Shown one piece after another: positions 47,881 through 58,700 of a stretch of DNA of 64,000 bases. The stretch is from Rhizophagus irregularis (Eukaryota > Glomeromycota > Glomeromycetes > Glomerales > Glomeraceae), in contig NC_089446.1 of the NCBI RefSeq assembly GCF_026210795.1, forward strand, positions 2,571,001-2,635,000. The letters are read 5' to 3'. The stretch's first letter is position 1. Each line of letters opens with the position of its first letter. The translations under genes and the position numbers were made by a program. The notes beneath the pieces are model-generated. The model was given only the letters and a program-made list of their open reading frames with translations, had not been told where the DNA came from and searched no databases.

Positions 47881-48490
47881 CACGTAGATAGGGAATTTAA
47901 ATTTGTAGATTTGTCAATTAATCTTTTATCGATCAATTAATTGGGAAAGGATCATCGATCAATTAAATAATTTCACAAAAAATTTTTTTTCGCTAAAATT
48001 TAATAAAACCGTGTAGTTGACATTAAAATTTGAGATTTTACTGGTTAATTAATTAATATATCTCCATATAGTTTATATTCGCAAATTTTTTTTATTATTA
48101 TAACAACATAACGAAGCTATATACGGTAATTTATACAAATGGATTTATGTATTAAATATCATCCCTAATTGAGACAAATTTTTATTGTTAGGAAATTCTC
48201 TTATTATCACTACAAATGGTAATTTTAAAATAGATGGTTATGGATTTAATGTGTTAGTTGAAGCAATTCCTATAAAGAATACTCGAGCAATCCTCCGAGT
48301 CCTCCTAATCTTCCTAATCCAGAAATTTAAATTTTAACCTTTCTATTAAAAAATTTCAAATTTACCATTTTCTTCTAAGGTTTGTACCAATTGTGTAATA
48401 GCCGAACGTTTTTGACCTTGATTTTATTTAATATATGATTTATAATTTATATTATTTTATTTTATACTTAAAAAGACTTACTAATTATGG
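47881..48490. other. Non-coding part of the hAT element
   Basis: No clear gene. A minus-strand phrase near 48400 (RSAITQLVQTLEENGKFEIF) could be a further exon of the PARP-like remnant but is unsupported. Confidence 0.35.
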
Positions 48491-48980
48491 CTAAATCATT
48501 CTATATACAGATGAGTAAGAATTTTTAGAAGAAAAAGGAGTACAATTAAACATAGTTCTAAAAGTTGATAAACCACAATAACCCAATGATATGGCAGAAT
48601 TATTAGCAAACCACATTCCTAAAATAAAAAATAATAAATAATAATTAATTTTTTTCTAAAAAAGACTTTCAATTCCACTCTCTCTATTTAAAAAAGATCA
48701 GTACTTACTTCCGTTAAATCTACTATATTTTCCTTGATTACCATTTTGTATTATACCACACATACCACAACTAAATAAACAAAAATTATTATTCCCAATA
48801 AATCGTTGAGGATTATTACAACTAATTTTTGTACCATGGAACAATAACGTTCATTGGCTATGAGCCGCTGATCGGTTATAATTTTTTAGTAACCACGTCG
48901 TAAGAAAATTCTTCATAAATTGGAATTTGAGATCGAGGATCACGAAAATGAGATTTAATCCAAAACCGGAATCGTACCTA
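48491..48980 (-). pseudogene. PARP-like ADP-ribosyltransferase gene remnant inside the hAT element
   Basis: Three minus-strand blocks follow in order. The first (about 48976-48878) reads RFRFWIKSHFRDPRSQIPIY and EEFSYDVVTKKL. The second (about 48855-48711) reads LFHGTKISCNNPQRF, CLFSCGMCGIIQNGN and YSRFNG. The third (48617-48491) reads MWFANNSAISLGYCGLSTF. Blocks two and three are joined by a GTAAGT...TTTTAG intron. The HGT followed by C...CGMCGII...G..SRF resembles fungal PARP-like ADP-ribosyltransferases, where the His of HGT contacts NAD. A frameshift between blocks one and two and a stop after KKL mark it as broken. Family assignment comes from motif memory only. Confidence 0.5.
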
Positions 48981-49296
48981 TAAAAATAATAGTCAGTTAA
49001 AAATATAATAAATATATACAGTATTTCATTTAAATTCAAAACATACCATTAAATTCTCCAGCTTCTTTGCTTAATAGTAGTTAAGCTTTTGTCTTAAAAA
49101 AAAATAATTTATTAATTATTAAAACTTAACATTTCACGTTACGAAAGTAATAAAACTAGTTTCACAAATAAAAATATTTTATTTTTATTTTTATACCTGG
49201 TCTTGAAGATGAAGAGAAACGGGAGCAGCCTGCGGAACTAGTCAGCCTAAAGCCGGGAAAGATTATACAATAGGAGTGACATAAAAATTAAACTAT
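48981..49296. other. Junction between PARP-like remnant and LINE fragment
   Basis: Contains a GC-richer stretch at about 49195-49265 that looks like the 3' untranslated end of the minus-strand LINE fragment. The upstream exon of the PARP-like remnant may lie near 49040-49090 (minus). Confidence 0.35.
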
Positions 49297-50222
49297 CTAA
49301 ATGATGGGTCTCGTGATTAAAATAGAATAATTAAAAAAAGAAAATAAATTTATATTATCGAAAAAAAAGTTATCCTTATGGGATTCCCATGATAGGGTCG
49401 TGTAGTACCCCCAAACGGTCGTACGGGAGAGATGGAGGATGGTGGTTAACGTTAGCGTGGCGAACAGCCTTGTTTTTACTTGAGGAGCAGAACCATCAGA
49501 TCCACTCTGAATAGGGACGTGCTGGGAGTATCGCTTGCGGTAAGTTTTCTTTTTCCTCATGGAGATCCCAATAGTTTTTCCCATTCTTTGAAATGTTGGC
49601 GTCTATTATTCCATATATGAGTATCTATCTCTGATGTGATACAGTTCATGAAAGAGTGAAAAGCCTGATAACGAGCTTTTTCTTTCGCACAAAATTTATA
49701 AATATACAAGATAGGTCTTTTGGGGTTAAATGGTGTATTAACAAATAAAGTGGGTGATTTTTGGAAAGAGTAGTGTTCAAATTAGTCGAAAACATAGGTG
49801 AGTTATCGATTGTTTCCATTATAGAAGGCAAAGGAGCGTCATTAATATCTTTGATGGTGTCATACAATATGTGTTTGTATTTGATCAATAAATTACGACA
49901 AAAATCTCTGTGCACTCTACAGAGGCCTATGTGTTCATTATCGTCGGGAAGTAGTTGACATTGCGTACACGGGAGCGTGTTCGGAGGATATAACTTAGGG
50001 TAATTTCGCTGTTGTATGTCCGCCGTTGGGTAGATAAAGTTGCATTTTTTAATATGTGATCCCTGGATTTTCGATAGTTTTTCGCTGGTGATGACGTCAA
50101 GAGGATTATAATTAATCCATTCTTTGGTGAAGGTCCAATCTATTTTGTCTTTTAAATGATGTCTTTAATTGGAGAATAGTCGAATCGATCACTGTGTTAC
50201 GGCAATATTATTCCATTTAAAA
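49297..50222 (-). mobile_element. LINE C-terminal fragment (minus)
   Basis: Reading the minus strand from about 50222 gives WNNIAV, then after stops DWTFTKEWINYNPLDVITSE, KIQGSHIKKCNFIYPTADIQ, a zinc-knuckle-like region, DNEHIGLCRVHRDFCRNLLI, SIMETIDNSPMFSTNLNTTL and finally KTIGISMRKKKTYRKRYSQH. The same module occurs, diverged, on the plus strand at 53325-54164 directly after an RNase H motif. I take it as the region following the RNase H domain of a LINE-type retrotransposon common in Rhizophagus. Reverse transcriptase and endonuclease are missing. Confidence 0.6.
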
Positions 50223-50736
50223 ATAAAAATTGAATTATCGATCACGTGTGATCGATCATAATTGAATTACCGAACATTGACTCGATTAAGAATCCTACAT
50301 GTAGATTATCGATATCAGTAAATCAGTAAATCGAAAATTTCCAATTCCCTCTTTTCATAATTACTGCTCCAGAATGTCTAAGTAAATAAGTTTTAGCAGC
50401 AAACCTAATAAAATGAATTCCTGGAGGCGCTATTAAACAAAAAATATAAAAAAATAAAAATAAAAATAAAAAAAAATAAAAAAATGATTAGAAAAATTTG
50501 AAAAAAAGATAAAATATTTAAAAATTGATTTAAAAAACCGAAATAAAAAAAATTTGCTACGCAATCAGAAATAAGATAGTGACATTCAGAATTCCAGCTG
50601 ATCGATTACACAGGCTGTAGATTTTTGATAAACTTCAACATTTCTTTCCCCCTTTCCTCGTTATTTTTTTTTGACTTTCAAAATTTATTTTCTCGTTTCT
50701 TACTTATTATTTCTCCAGTTTCTTGCTACCTTAATT

Positions 50737-53028
50737 ATGTCTAATCCAGATAGAGGTCGTCCATTTTCGGATGTGTGGGAATACATGATAAAAGGCCAGC
50801 AACAATCTAGAAGACATTATACCGCAACTTGTACATATTGTAACTGTACATGGAAACATGGAAAACCTTGTGTTCTTCGACAACATCTTGCCAATCATTG
50901 TAAAAACTGCCCGCAAGATGTTGCGCTATATTTTGCTAGGATTGTTGGTCAAAAAATGGGAGAAGATGAAGATGACGAAAACGATAGTAATTCTGACTCA
51001 GAAGTACCTAAAAAAAAGCAAAAATACAGTAATCAAACATCTCTCTCAAATTTTTACAAAACAAAAAAGTTGGAAAAGGGATATTCCGATAGCATTGATC
51101 GTTCAATAACAAAAGCGTTTGTTATGTGTAATATTCCATTCAGTACTATTGAGAACCCGTGGTTCGTCGATTTAATGAAAACATTACAACCCGGGTATGA
51201 TCTTCCTTCAAGACATACTTTAAGTGGCACCTATTTGGAGGCAGAATTGTCTCGCGTGAATATACGAATTGTAAATGAGTTAAATAATGAATCCAATCTT
51301 ACAATTGGTAAGATTTTTTATATTATTATTGTTTAAATAATTATATTTTTTATTAAATTCAATTTACTAGCGCTGAACGGGTGGACTGACCCACGCGGAA
51401 ATAGTCTTTGGGCGTTCATGTTGTTGACAGGTTCAAGAAAAGAGTACCTTTGGAGTCTTGAAGATCTTTCAAGTACTAAACATACAGGTCAACACATAGC
51501 GAACGTCATCGATGAGGTTATTAAAAAAGTTGGAAATGAAAATTTTGTCGCTATAGTTTCTGATCATGGGTCTAACGTTGCTTCAGCCCGTCGAATCATC
51601 ACTGAAAAATATCCAAATATCATCAATGTTCGGTGCATCGCGCATTGCATTAACCTCATTAGTTCTGATATCATAAAAATACCACAGGTTAAAGACCTTG
51701 TTAGACGCGCTAACATTATTACAAAATTTTTCAAATATTCAACTCTTGCCGCATTCTGGTTAGAAGAAGCCATTAAAACAAAAAATATTCAAGGCGGCGG
51801 CCTAAAGACTTACGTGGAAACCAGATGGACCACGGTATTTGAATGTACAAGTTCCATATGGCGATTGAAAGATGCTCTACAACATGTATTTTTTTTAAGA
51901 TAATTATTGTTTCGAATAAATTATTTTAACCATTAACAATACAATTTTTTAAATTTTAATTAGGTTTTAGATAATCACGAAATTTCAAGTGATAACGTCA
52001 AGTCTATCTTAAAAAAACGAGGTTTTTTTGACGATATGCGTGTATTATCTGATATTTTAAAACCAATAAAAGAATCGATTCTAGTGTTGGAGGGTACAAA
52101 GACAAATTTAGCAGATTGTTATCTGCAACTTCTTAAAATGGCTGCTAACGTTAAATCAATGCCTATTGATGATTATAAGACTTTGAAAAACTCTTGCATT
52201 AGAATTTTTAATAGAAGGTAAGTTATAATTTAATTATAAAAAATTGTAACAAATAATATATTTTATTATATTTTCAATAGATTTGCAGAATACGATGAAG
52301 ATATTTATCTTCTGGCATTTTTTCTTCATCCTTACTATAAAGGTAATTAATAATTAATAATTAATTTAAATTTAAAGGCACCTAGGTGGTTTGTAATCCA
52401 CATAATAAAAAATTTATTTAACATTTATTTATTGCTTGTTTATTAAGGATTAGGTGTTCGTAATCAACAATTTGATCGTATTCAAAAAGCCGCACTTAGG
52501 CTCTGGAAAGCTCTTGGGCATAAAAAAGCATCTGGTTTAGAATTACATTCTCAGATTCGTTCATATTTTGATAATGCTAAACCCTATGATGCACAATATT
52601 CGCCTGAACACGATGTGCCTTATTTATGGTGGAATTCAATTATTGATGGAAAATTCTCTTCTTTATCACGTCTTAGCAAAGTTATTTTTTCAATTACGCC
52701 TCATTCCGCTAGTTGCGAGCGTCTTTTTTCATCTCTTGGTTGGATGTTTGGAAAGAAAAGAACGAATTTAAGTGCCCAAACAATTGAATCAATGGCGAAA
52801 ATCTATCGTTATAACCTTAGTACAAAAGGTCAAAAATCTTTAAATCATGCTGATTTAATATCAAATAATGACGTTCAACAAATGTTAAATAATGTGTTTG
52901 AAGAAGGAGATTTGTTTAATGAAAGTGATGATGATGAGGAATTAATTCCAAATGAAGGTAATGAAGTGGAAACAAGTGACGTTGATGAAATATTAGATAT
53001 CGAAAATGTAGTAGATTTGGGCCCATAG
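50737..53028 (+). CDS. hAT transposase with BED finger and hATC domain (660 aa)
   Basis: Five exons (50737-51307, 51371-51885, 51964-52217, 52281-52342, 52448-53028) join at GT-AG borders to exactly 661 codons. Residues 7-58 form a BED zinc finger (C32, C35, H50, then H54 or C55) for DNA binding. The catalytic region begins ALNGWTDPRGNSLWAFML (about 191); VSDHGSN (about 255) holds a likely catalytic Asp, and RCIAHCINLI (about 278) is the CxxH motif. The hATC dimerisation domain is SASCERLFSSLGWMFGKKRT (about 548-567). A strongly acidic tail follows. A one-base insertion near 53022 (CCCATAGGG, against CCCATGGG in the other copy) stops the frame about 30 residues early, after all known domains, so activity may be kept. 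An upstream ATG (50671) would add 22 residues. Confidence 0.88.
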
Positions 53029-53324
53029 GGTACTTATTGATAATACAACACTCCCTATTGTTACGCGTCGTAGATGTAATAGTGATGATGAAGATGACGA
53101 GGATTGGAATCCTGATGAAATTTAATTTTTTCTTATTTTGTTTGTTATAATAATCATAATAATTCGCATAATTTCATATATAACAATATTATATAGTTTT
53201 ATTAATAAAATAAATAACTTTAGTTGAGAAATTGTATTGCGCGTTTAAAACTAGTGATTTGATCATTTGTGATCACGTGACACTTACATAACATTTATTA
53301 AGATTCGATAATTAGAGATCATCA
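53029..53324. other. 3' flank of the transposase gene
   Basis: Contains the original C-terminal codons lost by the frameshift (RRRCNSDDEDDEDWNPDEI ending near 53125) and an AT-rich stretch with GTGATCACGTGACAC near 53270. That word is similar to the ATCACGTGTGATCG palindrome at about 50240 on the other side of the gene. Confidence 0.5.
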
Positions 53325-54164
53325 TATACCTTAGCTCACTCTAACAACGCAGAAAACGACTTGACAGATTCTTTAGCTAACGCAGGATCTGAAATCAGAG
53401 ATCCTATTATTATTAATCACACATTTTTCGACAAACAAGTCTAGGATACATTAATTGGAATAATATCACGGTGGTAGACCGCAACATTAGAAGATGGAGC
53501 AATAACGTGTTAGATTCACTACTATTTAATTCGTTAATTAATAATTCTTCATTATCCCTTATTCACGATCTCATCAAATAAGGTGACATAGATTGGACTT
53601 TCACTAAAGAATGGCTGAATCATAACCCTTACGATACGATTACAAGCATTAAATTATCGAAATTACAAAGTTCACGCATAAAAAAAAGCAATTTCTTATA
53701 CCCTACCGCTAATATTCAATTTTCCTAGACACCTTTAGGACACTATAGACTCGTCCTCTTTTTTTAACACCACTTTTGATCATACATTACCAAAAACCCA
53801 CCCATTTTACCTTTTAATACACGGTTTGATACCATGTGCCCTTACCGACATTTTCTGCAATTATATCCTTAAGAAAACTTTACGTTTCAAGAGTTTTATA
53901 ACTTTTATGAATCTCATCATGAATGACATTAAAGATCACATCTGGTCTCCACGCGCCAAATTGTATAAAGAATGGGAGAAAACTCACAACATTTCGAAAG
54001 AGATAAGAAATTTTACTTTCGAAAGAAACGTTCTACTAACACACGTCGCACGAATCCTGATCCTGTTACTCTCTCTACTTACTCCGCAATTACTACGTAA
54101 TTCACGTCATACTCGTCTCCGTTTATTTTCTTTCCCAACATTTTTCTTTACACTTTCTTTATCT
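53325..54164 (+). mobile_element. LINE RNase H and C-terminal fragment (plus)
   Basis: The plus strand reads AHSNNAENDLTDSLANAGSE, the last conserved part of a LINE RNase H domain (K-x-H-S-x-x-x-x-N-D-x-A-D motif), then DPIIINHTFFDKQV, a stop, INWNNITVVDRNIRRWSNNV, DIDWTFTKEWLNHNPYDTIT and, after decay, KEWEKTHNISKEIRNFTFER. The right-hand portion (53826-54206) still has a 126-codon frame. It is a diverged relative of the minus fragment at 49297-50222 and not a product of the same insertion. Confidence 0.65.
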
Positions 54165-54700
54165 ATGGCTAAAAAAAACAGCTTACAGAATTCGAACGTG
54201 GCGTAATTATTGGTTTTTACCAATCAGGAGACTCTGAAAGAACCATATCCAAAAAAAAAACAAACAGCTGTCTATGGTACAATATCGAAATTGGAAAAAT
54301 TCACGTTTGGCGCCTCCCAAAGGAAAAATATGATATTAATTGCCTTCCAACGGTAAAGCATGGTGGGGTATTATGATGTGGGGATGTTTTTTATGGTATG
54401 GATTAGATCTGTTGGTAAGGATCGATGGTCAGATTGATATAACAGATACATAGAAGATTTTCATCGAAGAAAATGCGATAACTCTTTTACCATAGCTGGG
54501 ACAAAGTCTGACCTTAATCCTATCGAACACTTGTGAGATGAACTCGAACGTAGCATCCGATCAAGAAAAGAAAATTCAAAAATATAATCAAATTAGAGAG
54601 ATTTTTACAAGAATTATGGTCACAAATTTCTAGTGAGGTTTATCAGAAATATAATCGCCTTTCTCGAGACCATTTTAATCGAAAACGTCTGTTTGTTTCA
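54165..54700 (+). mobile_element. Tc1/mariner transposase remnant (plus)
   Basis: It opens with ATGGCTAAAAAA and after a +1 shift reads TEFERGVIIGFYQSGDSERT (helix-turn-helix), then IGKIHVWRLPKEKYDINCLP, TVKHGG, LNPIEHL (third catalytic region, as DLNPIEHLWDELE-type) and KNIIKLERFLQELWSQISSE. A large internal part is deleted and several frameshifts are present, so it cannot be active. Confidence 0.75.
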
Positions 54701-54960
54701 CTTATTTAGGGCTTTCTGAGGGCAACTCGACTATAACCCATTTCATAAAGGGTTATTTATACACACACTTCCTTACCAGTTGATTTTACAAAAATTTCCC
54801 AAATTTTTTCTGCTGGTTCACACCTTTCTTTATTGATAATAAGCTTTAGATGCCGCTTATCACGTTCATTTAATTTTTAAGGTCTTTCAGTTTGAGAAGC
54901 AATAGTAAACGGTTAGCAGTATGGAAAACTGAGTAAAAGCAGTTCTAAAGGCACGTGGCT
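54640..54960 (-). mobile_element. Tc1/mariner transposase N-terminal remnant (minus)
   Basis: The minus strand reads LNERDKRHLKLIINKERCEP, AEKIWEIFVKSTGKEVCV, TLYEMGYSRVALRKP and NRRFRLKWSRERR, the second helix-turn-helix and linker of a Tc1 transposase. It lies head-to-head with the plus-strand Tc1 remnant and overlaps its end. A terminal-repeat-like end CTTAAACTTTTTGGTAGGAA, close to a TA, lies at about 55507-55532. Confidence 0.7.
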
Positions 54961-55629
54961 TTCCAACTAAGTATTAGCAAAAATTTTAATTAAAATTTTA
55001 TATAGGTAAATATAAATAAAAAATTGATTTGGTAATTAAGTTCTTTTAAGAAAAGTTTTACTTATATAATTTATATACTAGCTATAGATAGAATTATTTA
55101 TTGGGCCGAAATTATATCAACTTGGGACTGAAATTAAATTATAAAATACAAGGTAAAAGATAGCGATCATCGGGTAACTTAATGATTAAATTACATAGTA
55201 ATTACGCGATTAATAATTTTCTCTTTTTTTTTGTAAAAATAAGATTTTTGTCAAATTTCTAATTGTGACTTCATAGTGACCTCAGAATTATTTCATGTTT
55301 TTTAAAAATTCTTTTAATATCATTTTAAGTATAACGTTCGTAAATACTTTTCCAAAACGATACTTAAAAAATGCAATTTCTGGTTAAATTCTATATATAA
55401 AACGCTGAAGTATTCATTAAGGAATGAAAATATTATATACATTTATTAGAGTCCAATAAAAATTAATGATAAAAAAAAATTTATTTTTTAAAAAATCGCA
55501 TATAGTCTTAAACTTTTTGGTAGGAAGTGTATATGTATGAGAATTTTTAAAAGAAATGTACTAATTGAAAGGTATTTATCATTTGCTTTAGAAATATTAA
55601 TAAGAATGCAATAAATAATGAATTTACAA
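54961..55629. other. AT-rich part of the hAT element
   Basis: Includes a probable Tc1 terminal inverted repeat (CATATAGTCTTAAACTTTTT and following, ending near 55532). Otherwise nothing recognised. Confidence 0.5.
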
Positions 55630-55990
55630 TTACAGAATTGCGGAAGAATTGCGATAAAATTGCGGAATTGCGAAAGAATTGCGGTACTACCGAATAATTG
55701 CGGAATTGCGAAAGAATTGCGGTACTACCGAATAATTGCGGAATTGCGAAAGAATTGCGGTACTACCGAATAATTGCGGAATTGCGGAAGAATTGCGGTA
55801 CTACCGAATAATTGCGGAATTGCGGAAGAATTGCGGAATTGCGAAAGAATTGCGGTACTACCGAATAATTGCGGAATTGCGGAAGAATTGCGGTACTACC
55901 GAATAATTGCGGAATTGCGAAAGAATTGCGGAATTGCGGAATAATTGCGGAATTATGTAATAATTGCGGAATTGCGAATTATTATACGTA
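55630..55990. repeat. Right subterminal repeat array of hAT copy 1
   Basis: A regular array of GAATTGCGAAAGAATTGCGG and TACTACCGAATAATTGCGGA units with a period near 46 bp, about seven times. It ends about 60 bp before the terminal repeat. The other copy has the complement at 56810-57235, about 85 bp longer. Confidence 0.9.
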
Positions 55991-56050
55991 ATTCACTTCA
56001 AAAATCCGCAATACTGCAAATTTAAAAAAATAATTGCAGCATCATCCTTA

Positions 56051-56734
56051 AGCAGAAAGTATTCTTCGTGAAAAACCTTTACCATACAAATGCAAGCATC
56101 TAATAGATCATGAAAATCGAATTTTAACAGTTTTTAATAATCAGAATAATTACATACTTATTGATTATTTGAGAGGAATTTCACATAATATTTCTCTCTA
56201 ATTACTCACTAATTTTTAAAACCATATTTTAGTAACCATAATATTTTTAATGCTTTCTATTACAACAAATTGATGTGTGGAAATTTTAACTATACTAGAT
56301 AATTATTCATAGTATGTAAAAGAAATAAATTAGTGTAAAATTTGGTGTTTTTATATAGATAAAGTGTTCATTTAGTAATTTTTCTATGCATAATGCGAAA
56401 TTAATAAATGTTTAGTAACATACAGTTAGTTTAATATTACAAAAAGTTGAATTATATTAATAAATCTCTAATAAATTTCATTTATAACCAGTACTTTAAA
56501 AAAAATTTATAATTGTTAACATTATATCTGTTTATAAATACTGTATATTTGAATAATAAAACTTATAATTATCAATAGTTCCTTATTTTTTAAATTTATT
56601 ATATATATAGTTTATTTATAAATCATACAAAAATATACAGTTTATTATATAATTCAAGAAATTGTCCATTCAGAATATTAGAATTTGGAATATTGGAATT
56701 AAGGATATTTGAATTTGGGATATTGGGATTCAGG
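56051..56734. other. Spacer between the two inverted hAT copies
   Basis: It starts with the right copy of the 8-bp duplication and continues the interrupted reading frame (SILREKPLPYKCKHLIDHEN, NQNNYILIDYLRGISHN, stop near 56200). The rest is AT-rich. Positions 56660-56734 hold a GAATTTGGAATATTGGAATT array like those at 26.6 and 46.6 kb, and the second hAT copy starts directly after GGGATTCAGG. Confidence 0.6.
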
Positions 56735-56809
56735 TAAGGATGATGCTGCAATTATTTTTTTAAATTTGCAGTATTGCGGATTTTTGAAGTGAATTGCATA
56801 TAATAATTC

Positions 56810-57235
56810 GCAATTCTGCAATTATTACATAATTCCGCAATTATTCCGCAATTCCGCAATTCTTTCGCAATTCCACAATTATTCGGTAGTACCGCAATTC
56901 TTCTGCAATTCCACAATTATTCGGTAGTACCGCAATTCTTTCGCAATTCCACAATTCTTCCGCAATTCCGCAATTATTCTGTCGTACCGCAATTCTTCCG
57001 CAATTCCGCAATTATTCGGTAGTACCGCAATTCTTTCGCAATTCCGCAATTATTTGGTAGTACCGCAATTCTTTTGCAATTCCGCAATTATTCGGTAGTA
57101 CCGCAATTCTTTTGCAATTCCGCAATTATTCGGTAGTACCGCAATTCTTTCGCAATTCCGCAATTATTCGGTAGTACCGCAATTCTTTCGCAATTCCGCA
57201 ATTTTATCGCAATTCTTCCGCAATTCTGTAATTGT
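56810..57235. repeat. Subterminal repeat array of hAT copy 2
   Basis: Units of ATTCGGTAGTACCGCAATTC and TTTCGCAATTCCGCAATTAT repeat about nine times with a ~46-bp period, the complement of 55630-55990. Variants such as CTGTCGTACC and TTGGTAGTACC occur only here. Confidence 0.9.
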
Positions 57236-57903
57236 AAATTCATTATTTATTGCATTCTTATTAATATTTCTAAAGCAAATGATAAATACCTTTCAATTAG
57301 TACATTTCTTTTAAAAATTCTCATACATATACACTCCCTACCAAAAAGTTTAAGACTATATGCGATTTTTTAAAAAATAAATTTTTTTTTATCATTAATT
57401 TTTATTGGACTCTAATAAATGTATATAATATTTTCATTCCTTAATGAATACTTCAGCGTTTTATATATAGAATTTAACCAGAAATTGCATTTTTTAAGTA
57501 TCGTTTTGGAAAAGTATTTACGAACGTTATACTTAAAATGATATTAAAAGAATTTTTAAAAAATATGAAATAATTCTGAGGTCACTATGAAGTCACAATT
57601 AGAAATTTGACGAAAATCTTATTTTTACAAAAAAAAAGAGAAAATTATTAATCGCGTAATTACTATGTAATTTAATCATTAAGTTACCCGATGATCGCTA
57701 TCTTTTACCTTGTATTTTATAATTTAATTTCAGTCCCAAGTTGATATAATTTCGGCCCAATAAATAATCCTATCTATAGCTAGTATATAAATTATATAAG
57801 TAAAACTTTTCTTAAAAGAACTTAATTACCAAATCAATTTTTTATTTATATTTACCTATATAAAATTTTAATTAAAATTTTTGCTAATACTTAGTTGGAA
57901 AGC
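57236..57903. other. AT-rich part of hAT copy 2
   Basis: Complement of 54961-55629, including the Tc1 terminal repeat near 57335-57365 (CTACCAAAAAGTTTAAGACT). Confidence 0.6.
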
Positions 57904-58224
57904 CACGTGCCTTCAGAACTGCTTTTACTCAGTTTTCCATACTGCTAACCGTTTACTATTGCTTCTCAAACTGAAAGACCTTAAAAATTAAATGAACGTG
58001 ATAAGCGGCATCTAAAGCTTATTATCAATAAAGAAAGGTGTGAACCAGCAGAAAAAATTCGGGAAATTTTTGTAAAATCAACTGGTAAGGAAGTGTGTGT
58101 ATAAATAACCCTTTATGAAATGGGTTATAGTCGAGTTGCCACTCGAGAAAGCCCCTAAATAAGTGAAACAAACAGACGTTTTCGATTAAAATGGTCTCGA
58201 GAAAGGCGATTATATTTCTGATAA
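57904..58224 (+). mobile_element. Tc1/mariner N-terminal remnant in copy 2
   Basis: Counterpart of 54640-54960. Plus-strand reading gives LNERDKRHLKLIINKERCEP and EIFVKSTGKEVCV with the same stops, so the Tc1 insertion and its decay predate the duplication of the hAT element. In this copy GTTGCCACTCGAGAAAGCC replaces GTTGCCCTCAGAAAGCC. Confidence 0.65.
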
Positions 58225-58700
58225 ACCTCACTAGAAATTTGTGACCATAATTCTTGTAAAAATCTCTCTAATTTGATTATATTTTTGAATTTTCTTTTCT
58301 TGATCAGATGCTACGTTCGAGTTCATCTCACAAGTGTTCGATAGGATTAAGGTCAGACTTTGTCCCAGCTACGGTAAAAGAGTTATCGCATTTTCTTCGA
58401 TGAAAATCTTCTATGTATCTGTTATATCAATCTGACCATCGATCCTTACTAACAGATCTAATCCATACCATAAAAAACATCCCCACATCATAATACCCCA
58501 CCATGCTTTACCGTTGGAAGGCAATTAATATCATATTTTTCCTTTGGGAGGCGCCAAACGTGAATTTTTCCAATTTCGATATTGTACCATAGACAGCTGT
58601 TTGTTTTTTTTTTGGATATGGTTCTTTCAGAGTCTCCTGATTGGTAAAAACCAATAATTACGCCACGTTCGAATTCTGTAAGCTGTTTTTTTTAGCCATA
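58164..58700 (-). mobile_element. Tc1/mariner remnant in copy 2
   Basis: Counterpart of 54165-54700 with the same internal deletion and frameshifts. Confidence 0.7.

Larger units (their letters stand above)
47700..56050 (+). mobile_element. hAT transposon copy 1, 8351 bp, complete with TSD
   Basis: The element starts TAAGGATGGTGCCGCAA (47700) and ends with the reverse complement of TAAGGATGATGCTGCAA (56050), so the terminal repeats match at about 17 of 19 positions. The 8-bp sequence AGCAGAAA lies directly outside both ends (47692-47699 and 56051-56058), the target duplication length of hAT elements. Inside are subterminal GCGGAATTGCG-type repeats at both ends, a PARP-like gene remnant, LINE fragments, a BED/hATC transposase and Tc1 fragments. 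At 8.35 kb it is much longer than the usual 2.5-5 kb hAT, which fits nested insertions. A second, inverted copy begins at 56735. Whether the transposase unit (about 50.2-53.3 kb) is the native one or a nested smaller hAT is open. Confidence 0.85.

Noticed and set aside
47690-47881. 63-codon minus-strand frame in the hAT left end
   Set aside because: It is made of subterminal repeat words and would interfere with the transposon end.
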